Below are positions 1-11,390 of a stretch of DNA of 64,000 nt, in pieces. This DNA comes from Poa pratensis (Eukaryota > Streptophyta > Magnoliopsida > Poales > Poaceae), in contig CAMZMU010000059.1 in assembly GCA_947311845.1 (NCBI GenBank), forward strand, positions 57,448,444 to 57,512,443, in the 5' to 3' direction. Both the position numbers and the translations under genes were made by a program. Position 1 is the first letter of the stretch. Every line of letters begins with the position of its first letter. The notes under the pieces were generated by a model that was not told the origin of the DNA, searched no databases, and was given only the letters and a program-made list of their open reading frames with translations.

Positions 1-353
1 TTATTAATTGATATATTTCATACTGGATCTGCTATTTTATTTTATTTTGCATGTTTGGCAATTATTGGGATTTATCTGCAGGAGTCAGAATTCTGCTAGA
101 AAAAACAACGTCAAGGTACCATATTTCCATAGCTGCAAAAATTACGAGAAAATAAGAAATCATTTATTCATCAAAAAAGAGGAGGAGCAAGAAGATGAAG
201 TCGAGGGAGCCACATGGTGTCCAGGCGACCCTTGGGCGCGGCCCCACCCTTGGCCGCCTCTAGCACTCCCCTTTGGCGTACTTCTACCGTTGAGCTAAAA
301 CTTATAGGGGACGATTTGCAGAATTACTCCACCGCCGTCTCACGGCAGAAACC
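1..353. other. unassigned AT-rich then GC-rich sequence
   Basis: No gene or element was recognised here. The first 180 bases are AT-rich. Bases 200-280 are GC-rich in a way that resembles LTR sequence, but no second copy or terminal motif is in the window. Confidence 0.3.
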
Positions 354-356
354 AGA

Positions 357-396
<40 letters not shown>

Positions 397-397
397 A
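354..397. repeat. GA/GATA microsatellite
   Basis: A run of GA dinucleotides with embedded GATA units. It is followed at about 455-530 by a CAT/ATC-rich trinucleotide stretch. Both give low-complexity peptides on the minus strand that are not genes. Confidence 0.9.
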
Positions 398-1065
398 GAC
401 TCTGGCAGGGAGCAATCTGCCGGGGAAATCCCCTCCCGGAGGGAGAAATCTTCTCCATCGTCATCGTCATCACGTCGGGTTTCACCAGGATCATCATCAT
501 CAACATCTCCACCACCTGCACCATCATCACTGCCGATCCACTTCGTCCTGCTGTAACATATATGGTTATACCTTATACTATTCATTCGGATCTCTCTCCC
601 AGTGTTGATTACCCCGTTGTAGTTGATACTATTGAGTTTTATCGGTGAGCACGCTTGAATTCCGACGAAATTGACATGGCCTGGGGTGTCGGACGACAGA
701 GGGGAGAGGGAGACGATGGAGCTCTAAAGAGAGGACCATCACCGCGGATGGTGGTCGTGGGGTGGGATTCAGGGCGGTGGATGGTGGCCTTGGGCGGCGG
801 CGGAGCTAGGGGTGATGGCGGGTGACTATGCGGTGGCAGCAAGGCGCGGAAGCATGGGGATAAGGAGGTAGGGGATGGGGCACATGTGGGGAAAATGTGT
901 TGTCGCGAGGGTGCGCTCGACAAGACCAAGGAGTATCGTTTTTTTAACATCACATGACCAAGGAGTAGGGTGGACGATCTAGCCGAGCTTGAAAAAAGCT
1001 CGCCATATTTGGGCCAAACGAGTGTGGGCCGAGCTGAAGTCGGGCCAAAGTTGCACGGTCCACCC
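398..1065. other. upstream region of the M48 gene, no gene seen
   Basis: Intergenic sequence with a GGTGGTGG-rich block at 680-860. The long minus-strand reading frame over 639-1634 has no recognisable domain. It is the reverse complement of GC-rich leader and of the metallopeptidase exon. Confidence 0.4.
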
Positions 1066-1073
1066 AAATAAAA
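1066..1073 (+). promoter_or_regulatory. possible TATA-like element of the M48 gene
   Basis: AAATAAAA lies about 30 bases before a CT-rich stretch (1085-1130), which is a plausible transcription start region for the gene starting at 1402. Support is position and composition only. Confidence 0.3.
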
Positions 1074-1155
1074 AGCCGTCAAAATTCGGCCTCCCCCTCT
1101 GTCTGCTCTGCTCTCCTCTCCTCTGTTCTGCACGATCGCCTCTGTACTCCGAGAG

Positions 1156-1391
1156 CCACCCGCGCGCAGCAACAACTCGCCGGCCGGAGCGACGACACAA
1201 GAACCGGCATCTTCTCTCTGCGGCAACGAGCGAGCGAGAAGAATCTTCGTCATCCAGGACGGCGAGCGGATTGAAGAAACAAGAACCTGCATCTGCCTGA
1301 ACTCCAAGAAACCAAGAAACCACCCGCGCGCAGCAAGAACTCGCCGGCCGGAGCGAGCAAAGAAGAACCGGCGTATTCTCTCGCCGCATCT
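1156..1391 (+). repeat. duplicated ~70-bp segment in the M48 gene leader
   Basis: Bases 1156-1227 and 1320-1391 are near copies. Both contain CACCCGCGCGCAGCAA, then CTCGCCGGCCGGAGCGA, then AAGAACCGGC. The second copy ends just before the ATG at 1402. The copies differ by a few substitutions and indels, so this is an old direct duplication in the 5' untranslated region. Confidence 0.8.
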
Positions 1392-1401
1392 AGGTACAAC
1401 A

Positions 1402-2177
1402 ATGGTGATGCCGCACCCCCTTCTTTCCCGCCTCCGGGAGTTCTGCAGCAGCCGCCGCTTGCAGACGCCGCCGCTGCCGATGAAGCGGCGACCGGCACCT
1501 TGTTGGCCCCGTCGTCTGGTCAGGAACCGAGGCCTCCAGTGGCTGGAGCGGCTACCGTGGGAGGTCGTGCTGATCCGATGCGACAGCCCCAACACGGGGG
1601 TCTTCCCCGGCGCCGGCAAGATCGTGGTGCACACAGGCCTGCTTCACTTGTTCAAGAACGACAGCGAGATCGCCGCCCTGCTGGCGCACGAGGTACGATA
1701 TACTCTGTCGTATTTCCTTTGTTATTTCGACATACTGAAAAATTCTAATTTCGCTAAGAACAATGAGCAAAAAATGTAGGATTTACGATGCGTTTCTTTT
1801 TTAATTTATTATAGATCGGACATGTGCTTGCACGCGACTCTTCTGGTGTGTTGTGCTTCGAGGACCAAATACTTGACAGGGTTCTGTTGCTCTTGCCGTT
1901 CGTGATGGCAGTCAGACGGAGGTACGAGGTGCATGCCGATAAGATCGGCATGTTCTTGTTGGCCGCTGCCGGAGTCCACCCGATGGTCGCTGTGCTTGTG
2001 GAGAAGAAAAGGAGGTTCCAGAATAACCCAGAATTCAAGATTTTTACAGCGTATTGTGGCTACGCATCCCAGCAGTCAGTACCGGTGCGGTTGCTCCTAC
2101 AGCCCAACGCAATGGGCCAGGCGCTGGATCTGTACAAGAAGGTGGAGCCAAGCGCAAGGCTTACTGCACTAGACTAG
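1402..2177 (+). CDS. OMA1-like M48 family zinc metallopeptidase (two exons)
   Basis: Predicted membrane-linked zinc protease of the M48/OMA1 family; OMA1 acts in mitochondrial inner-membrane quality control. Exons are 1402-1692 and 1815-2177, with a GT-AG intron in phase 0. The splice joins HE to IGH and makes the catalytic HEIGH motif (residues 96-100). The third zinc ligand fits E135 in EVHADKIG. A family-typical stretch, GAGKIVVHTGLL, is at residues 70-81. The product is about 217 residues, far shorter than typical plant OMA1 (over 400), and it lacks the N-terminal membrane region. Near the C-terminus (2060-2090) the expected THPS-type motif is readable only in another frame, which suggests two compensating indels. 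The ATG at 1402 is the first in-frame Met after the leader. It may be a truncated paralogue rather than a working protease. Confidence 0.75.
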
Positions 2178-2651
2178 GGACTTAGGAAGAGGTACATACA
2201 TTCTCCTGTTATCGCCACGTTGTGGACATACCTGAACTTAGATTGATTCTTTCGTTCGTTTGTAAGTAGTTTGATACAGTACATCCTTCTTACATTTTGT
2301 ATGAACAAGTGAAAGGTCATACACTGTGCAATGGTATCCATGCTGTCACCCAGGTTGAACTTCAAACCTTTATTGACAATATCAGGCTATTGCCGTTTAC
2401 CAACTCAACAAAAGTGCAAATATAAACAGAAGGGGTTGATAGGATTCAGACTGAAGAAAAACATGTTGTGATTCTGATTTAAATGTGAAGAGTCTCCATT
2501 AGCCAGATGCAGGTCCTGGGGTTGAATTTGATTGATGAGTTGTTTCCGTCAGCTTCTGGACACGAGGTCGCTTATTTTTACCATTTCCCAACGCATGAAC
2601 TTGCTACCAGGCATAATAATAAACCTGCATTGTAGATTGTTCCACCGTAGT
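2178..2651. other. 3' flank of the M48 gene
   Basis: AT-rich sequence that probably holds the 3' untranslated region. No convincing second gene was seen. Confidence 0.4.
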
Positions 2652-2795
2652 TTAAGTGCAGATGCATACTGATTGCTGAAGAGCTGGAGAAACTAAATAA
2701 AACAACTTCTTTGTTGCTAGAAAAGTAAATCTTAAGTATGCCAAAGTCATCCGCACCAGCCCCTCTGCATCATCATCCGATTGCTGAAAAGCCAT
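2652..2795 (-). CDS. possible short or partial gene with its own TATA box
   Basis: Minus-strand ATG at 2795 opens a 47-residue frame beginning MAFQQSDDDAEGLV. It is not recognised. It is listed because a good TATA box lies 73-80 bases upstream and the ATG is the first after it. It could be the first exon of a decayed gene or a chance frame. Confidence 0.25.
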   Translation of the reverse strand: MAFQQSDDDAEGLVRMTLAYLRFTFLATKKLFYLVSPALQQSVCICT

Positions 2796-2867
2796 GGCAG
2801 CTCTGGACCTCTGGTGTGCTCGTGCTCGGCTCAGCTTTGGAGTCGCCTGCTGCAATTGGCTCTTCCC

Positions 2868-2875
2868 CTTTTATA
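2868..2875 (-). promoter_or_regulatory. TATA box (TATAAAAG) on the minus strand
   Basis: TATAAAAG followed by GGGA on the minus strand, with a CCAATT-type motif just downstream. It faces the small frame at 2652-2795. Confidence 0.4.
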
Positions 2876-3529
2876 CGTTGGCACTTGGCTTTGACTTGTT
2901 GTCCAACCAACCGGAGACGGCTGCAAATTCATTACACATTTTCTTTCTTGTGGCGTTTCAGTCAATCAGCAGTAACAATATCACATCGTGTTCCCTCCGC
3001 CCACCACAGCAGCCACAAGAATGGCGTCCTCCTCTGTTTTAATGGCGTCCTGTTCCTTCTGAAGAATTGCCATTCTTTGGAAGCCCCCGATCCGATCTGC
3101 AGCACGAAGCTGACGCCTGGTTGCACCCCGGCCAAACCTGCTCCGGCGGCGCATATGGAGGAACAGCTCCAGCTCCTCTTCCTTCTCCCGTCTGACCGCC
3201 GGAGCCAGTTTTGGCCGGACCGAAGTGCCAACGGCCGGGAGCAGCCTGAACGCCGGGCCGCACCCCGCAAAAGTTCCAGGTGGAGCGAAGCGCGTCCTCG
3301 ACGGAGAGCCGGCCTGCGCGCCGATAGGGTTTGCAGTCGCGCGATTGGAGGCGGCGCCGACGAGGGGAGAAGGCGGCGGGGTTGCGTTGCGATGTGACCA
3401 ACTCGCGCGGCAGACGGAATCTCAAAGCAAATTGCACGCTCGTGTCTCCTCGACGCCGACGGAGTTAACTGCTCCCCTAGCGTCCATGCTTGTCGTCCCA
3501 AAATTTGAACTTAAAATTTAAATATTTCA
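2876..3529. other. GC-rich unassigned sequence
   Basis: Open frames exist on both strands because of high GC content. None shows a recognisable domain, and no terminal motifs of a transposon were seen. Confidence 0.3.
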
Positions 3530-3639
3530 AAATTAAACAATTCAGTAAATCGTCTATGATCTGTTGCGATTCTGATAAAGTTTCGTTTCATTCGGATAAT
3601 ATTATCGTTAAGTAGCTCTTCATATTTTGATCTTAATTT

Positions 3640-4837
3640 CGCCAGGCCATTAACACTTGTCACCTCAAAGAGATCAAGCTCCAGAACAGAAAATACACTT
3701 GGAGTAACGAGCGTGACTCCCCAACCTTGGTAAAGCTGGATCGTGCTTTCTGCAATGCCAGCTGGGATCTCGCCTTCGGAAACCATATTCTGAATGCGCT
3801 GTAGTCTAATCTGTCTGACCACTGTCCGCTAATGCTTTCAAACCAGAGCTGTCCGCGCCGCCCTCCTTCGTTTCGGTTTGAGAATTTCTGGACTAAAATG
3901 CCAGGGTTTCAAGATATTGTCAAGGCTGCTTGGGAGGAGCCGACCTCGCACACCCAGCCTGTTCATGTGTTGAATCACAAGCTGAAGCACACCGCCAGAA
4001 AGCTGCGCGCCTGGAGTAGGAGTCTATCCTCTGACCATAAGTTACAGTTCATCATGGCTCTGATGTGATTCTCCAGTTGGACGTGGCCCAGGAATCCAGG
4101 GCCCTTTCAGCTGAAGAGAAGGCTCTTCGTGCTGGGCTTAAACGAAGGGTGATGGGTCTTGCAGTCCTGGAAAGAACTCGCAAGAGACAAGCATCGAGAA
4201 TCAATAATCTGAGGGAGGGGGACGCCAACACCAAGTTTTTCCATATTCGCGTCAACTCGCGCCGCAGGAAGAACCATATTCAGAAGCTCAAGCATAATGG
4301 TGGATGGATCACATCGCATGAGGACAAGGCCAACTTAATCTTTGAGCATTTCTCCCAGACTCTGGGACGGCTGCCCCGCGAAATTTGGATCTCAACTGGG
4401 CTGCAATTAACCCACAGATTGCCGAGCTGGGGACCTTGCTCTTCCTTTCTCACTCGACGAGATCAAAGACGCAATTGAGGATATGCCGGCTGACAAAGCT
4501 CCGGGCCCGGACGGTTACACTACGGCCTTCTTCACGTCTTGCTGGGATATCATTAGTCATGATCTTATGCGCGTTATGGATGCCTTCTCGGAGCTAACGA
4601 TTAACAACTTCCATATCATCAACTCTGCAAATGTGGCTCTTCTGCCAAAAAAGGATGGGGCCGACTCCCTCTCTGATTTTCGCCCTATCAGCTTGATCCA
4701 CGTGATTCCCAAGATCATCGCAAAGGCAATGGCTCGCCGTCTAGCTCCCAAGATGAATGACCTTGTCTCCCACTGTCAGAGTGCTTTCGTCAAGACTAGA
4801 AGCATACATGACAACTTCATGTACGTGCGGAACACGG
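3640..4837 (+). pseudogene. LINE ORF2 fragment: endonuclease C-terminus and RT N-terminus
   Basis: Translation at 3680-3830 gives YTWSNERDSPTLVKLDRAF and then SDHCPL, the end of an apurinic-type LINE endonuclease, with one stop between them. A linker with FRFENFW follows at about 3865. From 4180 the typical INNLREGDANTKFFH block appears. From 4480 the RT begins with DKAPGPDGY, FRPISLIHVIPKIIAKAMARR and QSAFVKTRSIHDNF. Several frame changes (about 4070 and 4370-4480) show it is dead. It stops at 4837 where the LTR element inserted. Confidence 0.85.
4833..4837. repeat. left 5-bp target-site duplication (CACGG)
   Basis: CACGG directly precedes the 5' LTR and is repeated at 13045-13049 directly after the 3' LTR. 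Confidence 0.85.
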
Positions 4838-6475
4838 TGATACGTCTCCAACGTATCCATAATTTCTGCTGTTCCATGCTTATATTATACCATTTGCTAC
4901 ATGTTTTATATACACTTCATATCACTTTTATGCATTTTCTGGGACTAACCTATTAACAAGATGCCACAGTGCCAGTTCCCTGTTTTCTGCTGTTTTTGGT
5001 TTCAGAAAGTTACTTCTGGAAATATTCTCGGAATTGCACGAAACAAAAGGCCAAGTCCCTATTTTTCCAGCACGTACACGGAGTCCGAAGGAGAGACGAA
5101 GGAGAGCCACGAGGTGGCCAAACCACCTGGGGCGCGGGCCCACCCGCGCGCGCCTGTGGTTTGGGCCCCTCGGGGGTCCGCCGACATCGCCCCTTCGCCT
5201 ATTTATTCCCCGAGACGAAAACCCTAAAACACCGAGCCTTTCATCCAGAACATATTCGCTGCCGCCGCCGTCGTCAACCCTAACTCGGGGGGTTTCTGAA
5301 GCTCTTCCCGGCACCCTGCCGGAGAGGGGAATCATCACCGGAGGGCTCTACATCGCCATGCCCGCCTCCGGAGTGATGCGTGAGTAGTTCATCCTTGGAC
5401 TATGGGTCCATAGCAGTAGCTAGATGGTTGTCTTCTCCACTTGTGCCATCATGTTTAGATCTTGTGAGCTGCCTATCATGATCAAGATCATCTTATTGTA
5501 ATGCTACATGTTGTGTTTGCTGGGATCTGACTTATATTGATACCTATGTGGAGCTGAATATTATATTATCATGTCTATGTCATTTGTGATCTTGCATGCT
5601 CTCCGTTACTTGTTGAAGCCTTGGCCAGTGAATACTTGTAACTCCAAGAGGGGGTATTTATGCATGATAGTTGGGTTCAACCTCTATTTAACCTGGGATA
5701 GTGACAGCAAGTTCTAAGGTTGTAGATGTGTTGTTGCCACTAGGGGTAAAACAGCAATGCTTTATTCAAGGATGAATGTATTGTTTACATTACGCACATT
5801 ACTTAATGCAATTGTCTGTTGCTTGCAACTTAATACTGGAAGGGGTACGGATGTTAACCGGAAAGTGGACTATTTAGGCATAGATGCATGCTGGATAGCG
5901 GTCTATGTACTTTGTCGTAATGCCCAAATGAATCTCATAGTAGACACCACAGCTCACACATGCATGTTATATGCACTTATCAATTGTCAATTGCCCAGCT
6001 GTAATTTGTTTACCCAGCATGTTAGTTATCTTATTGGAGAGACACCACTAGTGAACTGTGGACCCCGGTCCATTCTTTTACATCTGAAATACAATCTACT
6101 GCAATCATTGTTCTCTACTGTTTTATGCAAACAAACATCATTTCCATTCGATACGTTTAACCCTTTGTTTTCAGCAAGCCGGTGAGATTGACAACCTCAC
6201 TGTTAAGTTGGGGCAAAGTAATTTGATTGTGTTGTGCAGGTTCCACGTTGGCACCGGAATCCCTGGTGTTGCGCCGCACTACACTCCTTCACCAACACCT
6301 TCGAAGCAAACCTCGTTTTCCTACTGGTTCGATTAAACCTTGGTTTCATACTGAGGGAAAACTTGCTGCTGCACTCATCATACCTTCCTCTTGGGGTTCC
6401 CAACTGACGTGTGACGTACAAGCATTGTTTCTGGCACTGTTGCCGGGGATATTCCCTCGTCAACTAGAGCCACCA
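4838..6475 (+). repeat. 5' LTR (1,638 bp)
   Basis: Starts TGATACGTCTCC and ends CCACCA. A TATTTATT motif at 5200-5207 precedes AAACCCTAAAAC and is the likely promoter region. The LTR holds a 142-codon open frame (5757-6185) that is also open in the other LTR, but it has no recognisable domain. Confidence 0.92.
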
Positions 6476-6485
6476 ACACGTTTTC

Positions 6486-6502
6486 TGGCGCCGTTGCCGG
6501 GG
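6486..6502 (+). other. primer-binding site, complementary to tRNA-Asp
   Basis: TGGCGCCGTTGCCGGGG begins 10 bases after the 5' LTR. It matches the complement of the 3' end of plant tRNA-Asp (CCCCGGCAACGGCGCCA), as I remember it, over 17 bases. Confidence 0.85.
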
Positions 6503-6663
6503 AAAACCGAATTGCTTCTGCAAGGGGAGTCTCTCACACCCAATCTCTTTACTTTGTTATTTGTCTTGCTTAGTTTATTTTTATTTAGTCTTGTTTGCTC
6601 TCTTTATCAAAAACACAAAAAAATTAGTTACTTGTTTAATTCAGTTTGATTTTGTTTTTCAAA

Positions 6664-7749
6664 ATGAGTACTCCTGAGAACACTAAGTTGTGTGACTTCA
6701 CTAGCACAAACAACAATGATTTCATATGCACTCCTATTGCTCCACCTGCTTCTACAGCAGAATTTTATGAAATTAAACCTGCTCTATTAAATCTTGTTAT
6801 GAAAGAGCAATTTTCTGGTGTTAGTACTGATGATGCTGCTGCCCATCTTAATAACTTTGTTGAACTTTGTGAAATGCAAAAGTATAAGGATATGGATGGG
6901 GATATTATAAAACTGAAACTTTTTCCTTTCTCCTTGAGAGGAAGAGCTAAAGAATGGTTGCTTTCTTTGCCTAGAAATAGTATTAATTCTTGGACAAAAT
7001 GCAAAGATGCTTTCATAGGGAAATATTATCCTCCTGCTAAGATTATATCCTTGAGAAGTAGCATTATGAATTTTAAACAACTTGATAATGAACATGTTGC
7101 TCAAGCTTGGGAAAGAATGAAATCTTTGGTGAAGAATTGTCCCACTCATGGACTGACTACTTGGATGATCATCCAAACCTTTTATGCAGGATTAAATTTT
7201 TCCTCAAGGAACTTATTGGATTCAGCCTCTGGAGGAACCTTTATGTCCATCACTTTAGGTGCAGCAACAAAGCTACTTGATGATATGATGATCAACTATT
7301 CCGAATGGCACACCGAAAGAGCTCCTCAAGGTAAGAAGGTAAATTCTGTTGAAGAAACCTCCTCTTTGAGTGATAAGATTGATGCTATTATGTCTATGCT
7401 TGTGAATGGTAGATCTCATGTTGATCCTAATAATGTTCCTTTAGCTTCATTGGTTGCTCAAGAAGAGCATGTTGATGTAAACTTCATTAAAAACAACAAC
7501 TTCAACAACAATGCTTATAGGAATAATTTTGGTAGCAACAACTATAAGCCTTATCCTTCAAATGGTTATGGCAATTCTTATGGTAATTCCTACAGCAACA
7601 ATAGAAGTGTGTCCTCTGATCTTGAAGCTATGCTTAAAGAATTTATTAGCACACAAAAAGCTTTCAATAAAACTGTTGAGGAAAAGTTTGAAAAAATTGA
7701 TGATCTTGTTCTAAAGTTGATAGTCTTGCTCATGATGTTGAAATTCTAA
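6664..7749 (+). CDS. retrotransposon gag (capsid) protein
   Basis: Structural protein of the element, forming the particle that packages its RNA. The ATG at 6664 (MSTPENTKL) starts the frame; the open frame upstream has no ATG. A retrotransposon gag domain spans roughly residues 45-190, with FSGVSTDDAAAHLNNFVELC and FPFSLRGRAKEWLLSL as typical blocks. An Asn/Tyr/Gly-rich low-complexity segment follows at about residues 275-320. No CCHC zinc knuckle was seen. The frame ends at 7749 only because of a one-base loss in an A-run near 7710. Related protein continues in another frame to the protease. Confidence 0.85.
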   Translation: MSTPENTKLCDFTSTNNNDFICTPIAPPASTAEFYEIKPALLNLVMKEQFSGVSTDDAAAHLNNFVELCEMQKYKDMDGDIIKLKLFPFSLRGRAKEWLLSLPRNSINSWTKCKDAFIGKYYPPAKIISLRSSIMNFKQLDNEHVAQAWERMKSLVKNCPTHGLTTWMIIQTFYAGLNFSSRNLLDSASGGTFMSITLGAATKLLDDMMINYSEWHTERAPQGKKVNSVEETSSLSDKIDAIMSMLVNGRSHVDPNNVPLASLVAQEEHVDVNFIKNNNFNNNAYRNNFGSNNYKPYPSNGYGNSYGNSYSNNRSVSSDLEAMLKEFISTQKAFNKTVEEKFEKIDDLVLKLIVLLMMLKF

Positions 7750-7760
7750 AACTGAAAGTT

Positions 7761-8345
7761 ATGCCTAATGAAGTTAAAGATATTAAGTCATTTGCTACAG
7801 CAAATGCCATCCAAGTTCGAATTGATAATAATATTAGGATGTTGGCTGAATTGCATGCTAGGTGGGAAAAAGAGGAAGAACTTGAAAAAGAGAATAGTAT
7901 AGTTAGAGTTTGTACTATCACCACCACTAGTAATGCTAATGTTTCACATGCTAGTAAGCCTCCTACTATTGATGGTAATGTTATTGGTGTTGGTAATGTC
8001 TCTACTACTTCTGCTAAGCGTTTGAAATTGCCTAAAACTGCTGAAACTTTTTCTGATAAAAGTGCTGAAATTTTTCAAACTATTGGAGACAATGGTTCCA
8101 CCACCATTGACAATAATGATTTTGATTTTGATGATTGTAACATCTCTGAAGTTATTATGTTCTTGCAAAAATTAGCTAGAAGTCCCAATGCTAGCACTAT
8201 TAATTTGGCTTTTACAAAGCATATTACAAATGCTCTTTTGCAAGCTAGGGAGGAGAAGTTGAAACTTAAAGCTTCTATTCCTAGGAAATTAGAAGATGGT
8301 TGGGAACCCATCATTAAGGTAAAGGTGAATGATTTTATTGCAATG
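7761..8345 (+). pseudogene. gag C-terminal/linker segment, frameshifted
   Basis: Continues gag after the frameshift near 7710. It starts MPNEVKDIKSFATANAIQV and contains a charged helical stretch (ELHARWEKEEELEKE), a Ser/Thr/Asn-rich linker and LPKTAETFSDKSAEIFQ. Near 8340 a second one-base frameshift moves the coding into the protease frame. Confidence 0.7.
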
Positions 8346-8755
8346 CCTTGTGTGATCTTGGTGCAAGTATTTCGGTTTTGCCCAAGAAGCTTTATGATAT
8401 TCTTGATTTGCCACCTTTGGAACATTGTTATTTGGATGTTTTTCTCGCTGATAATGCTATGAAGAAACCTTTGGGGCGAGTTAATGATGTTTTTATTACA
8501 GTAAACAATAACCTTGTCCCCGTTGATTTTATTGTTATGGATATTGAATGCAATGCATCTTGTCCTATTGTTTTGGGAAGACCTTTTCTTCGAACTGTTG
8601 GTGCCATCATTGATATGAAAGAAGGTAATATAAGGTACCAATTTCCTCTCAAGAAAGGTATGGAACACTTCCCTAGGAAGAGAATGAAGTTACCTTTTGA
8701 CTCTATTGTTAGAGCAAGTTATGATGTTGATGCTTCTTCTCTTGACAACACTTGA
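8346..8755 (+). pseudogene. retroviral-type aspartic protease of the element
   Basis: Cleaves the gag polyprotein. The catalytic loop reads CDLGASISVLP (D-L-G-A in place of the common D-S/T-G-A). It is followed by VDFIVMDIE and the second conserved block IVLGRPFLRTVGAIID. The frame is open to a stop at 8753-8755 after SSLDNT. It is separated from gag by two one-base frameshifts, either of which could be a sequence error. No reverse transcriptase follows. Confidence 0.8.
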
Positions 8756-11390
8756 TTTTCACTTTCTGCGCCTAGCTGAAAGGCGTTAAAGAAAAGCGCT
8801 TATGGGAGACAACCCATCGTTTTTATTTGCTGTTATTTTTGTTTTCTTTGAGTCAAGGAGTTTTGTTACTTCTGTAGCAACTCCTTTGTATCTTTATTTT
8901 ATCGCAATGTTGTGCCAAGTAAAGTTCTATATTGAAAGTTGATGCAAGATTTGGATTTCTGCGCAGTGACAGATTTTTAGCTGTCACGGATTTGAGCTTA
9001 TCTCCCTGTAGAAAATTCAAAAATTCTGAGAAAAATCACGCATATTCCTGAGATATGTACGCAACTTTCATTATTTTAGGCCAGATCCATCTGAGCAACT
9101 TAAGTGCCTCGAAAAAATTCGTCATTCCAGACTGTTCTGTTTTTGACAGATTCTGCCTTTTGTTTTGCATTCGCTCTTTTACTGTGTTTGTGTGGATTTC
9201 TTTGCTCCACAAAGCATTGGTGGCTGTAGCTAATGTCCAGAAGCTTTGGGATTGATTGTATCATTACAGAATATGAGAATTTTTGATTATGCACTAACCC
9301 TCTAATGAGAACTGTCTTGAGTTTGGTGTGAAGGAAGTTTTCAAGGATCAAGCGAGAAGGGTGATATTATGTGATCAAGAAGAGTGAAAAGCCTAAGCTT
9401 GGGGATGCCCCCGTGGTTCATCCCAACCATATTCAGAGAGACTCAAGCGTCTAAGCTTGGGGATGCCCAAGGCATCCCCTTCTTCATCAACAAACTTATC
9501 AGGTCATCTCTAGTGAAACTATATTTTAATTCTTTCACATCTTATGCGCTTTACTTGGAGCGTCTGTGTGTTTTTATTTTTGTTTTTGTTTGAATAAATT
9601 CGGATCCTAGCAATCCTTGTGTGGGAGAGAGACACGCTCCGCTTTTTCATGTGAATACTCATGTTCTTCACTTATATTTGTTGAGTATTCTTAACTAGCT
9701 ACTGCAGTGCTTTTAGCTCCTGTTTTTCATGCATCTCTTCGAGCTGTTAGCACTTGTTTATAAATACTCTCTTGCTGCATTATATTATCATTTGGAGAGT
9801 TTATGTTTAAATAAATTGATTGGTGTTTGTTTGGAAGAAAGAAAATGCTACATGTAGTAGTTGGTATTGGAAAAGACATATGCATTCTTGTAGATCATTG
9901 TCTTGTTTTGATTTGATGCTTTGCAATTGTTTTGAGCTCTCAAGTAGATCATGTTTAAGCTCTTGCATCATGTAGTTAAAGCCTAGTAGTGGAGAACTAC
10001 CGTAGAGCTTGTTGAGACTTGGGATGCATATTTGTTCTCTCTAAGGTCTAGATATTTTCTGGTAAAATGTTTGAGCAACAAGGAAGACAGTGTAGAGTCT
10101 TATAATACTTGCAATATGTTTTTATGTGATTCTTGCTGTACCGGTTTATACTTGTGTTTGCTTCAAACAACCTTGCTAGCCTAAACTCTGTACTGAGAGG
10201 GAATGCTTCTCGTGCATCCAAAACTTGAGCCAAAACCCATGCCATTTGTGTCCACCATACCTACCTACTATGTGGTATTTCCTGCCATTCCAAGTAAATA
10301 TTTCATGTGCTACCTTTAAACTATTCAAAACTTTATTACTCCTTATTTGTGTCAATGTTTTATAGCTCATGAGGAAGTATGTGGTGTTTTATCTTTCAAT
10401 CTTGTCATTTACTTCTGACAGACTTTCACCTGGACTAGTGGCATATACATCCGCTTATCCAATAATTTGCAAAAAGAGCTGGCAACGGGGTGCCCAGCCC
10501 CAATTAATTACAACTTTCATTAATAATTCTCTTCACATGTTTTGCCCTGATTTATCAGTAAGCAACTTAATTTTGCAAATAGACACTCCTCCATGGTATG
10601 TGAATGTTGGAAGGCACCCGAGGATTCGGTTAGCCATGGCTTGTGTAAGCAAAAGGTTGGGAGGAGTGTCATCTATAAAGAAACTAAAATACATGTGTAA
10701 ACAAAAGAGAAGAGGGATGATCTACCTTGCTGGTAGAGATAACGTCCTTCATGGGAGCCGCTCTTGAAAGTCTGGTTGACAAGGGGGTTAGAGTGCCCAC
10801 TACCATTCGTTGACAACAACAAACACCTCTCAAATACTTATTTTGTGCTCTCTATATGCTTTCGAAAACTTAAAAAGCTCTAGCACATGATTTAATCCCT
10901 GCTTCCCTCTGCGAAGGGCCTATCTTTTACTTTATGTTGAGTCAGTTTACCTACTCCTTTCTATCTTAGAAGCAAACACTTGTGTCAACTTTGTGTGCAT
11001 TGATTCTTACATATTTACTTATTGCACTTGTTATATTGCTTTATGTTGACAACTATCCATGAGATATACATGTTACAAGTTGAAAGCAAATGCTGAAACT
11101 TAATCATCCTTTGTGTTGCTTCAATGCCTTTTACTTTGAATCTATTGCTTTATGAGTTACCTCTTATGCAAAACTTTTTGATGCTTGTCTTGAAAGTACT
11201 ATTCATGAAAAGTTTTTGCTTATATGATTCATTGTTTACTCTTTATCTATTTGTTAGCAAACTATAGATCATTGCTTTGAGTCACTTCATTCATGACATG
11301 AGCCTTGCAATATATTGATCAAGATTGTGTGAAAGCATGTCTCCTCAGAAATTATTTGTTGTTATCGTTTTACCTACTCGAGGACGAGTA
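8756..11390 (+). other. non-coding internal region of the gypsy element
   Basis: About 2.6 kb of T-rich sequence without a domain. It contains two extra copies of the polypurine-like motif AAGCTTGGGGATGCCC at about 9398 and 9453. This region replaces the pol genes of autonomous relatives. Confidence 0.8.

Noticed and set aside
639..1634. 331-codon frame on the minus strand
   Set aside because: It is antisense to the leader and first exon of the metallopeptidase, with an Arg/Ser/Pro-rich product caused by GC content.
5757..6185. 142-codon open frame in the 5' LTR, also open in the 3' LTR (12326-12754)
   Set aside because: Identity of the two frames follows from LTR identity. No domain or gene-like codon pattern was seen, so it is a chance frame.
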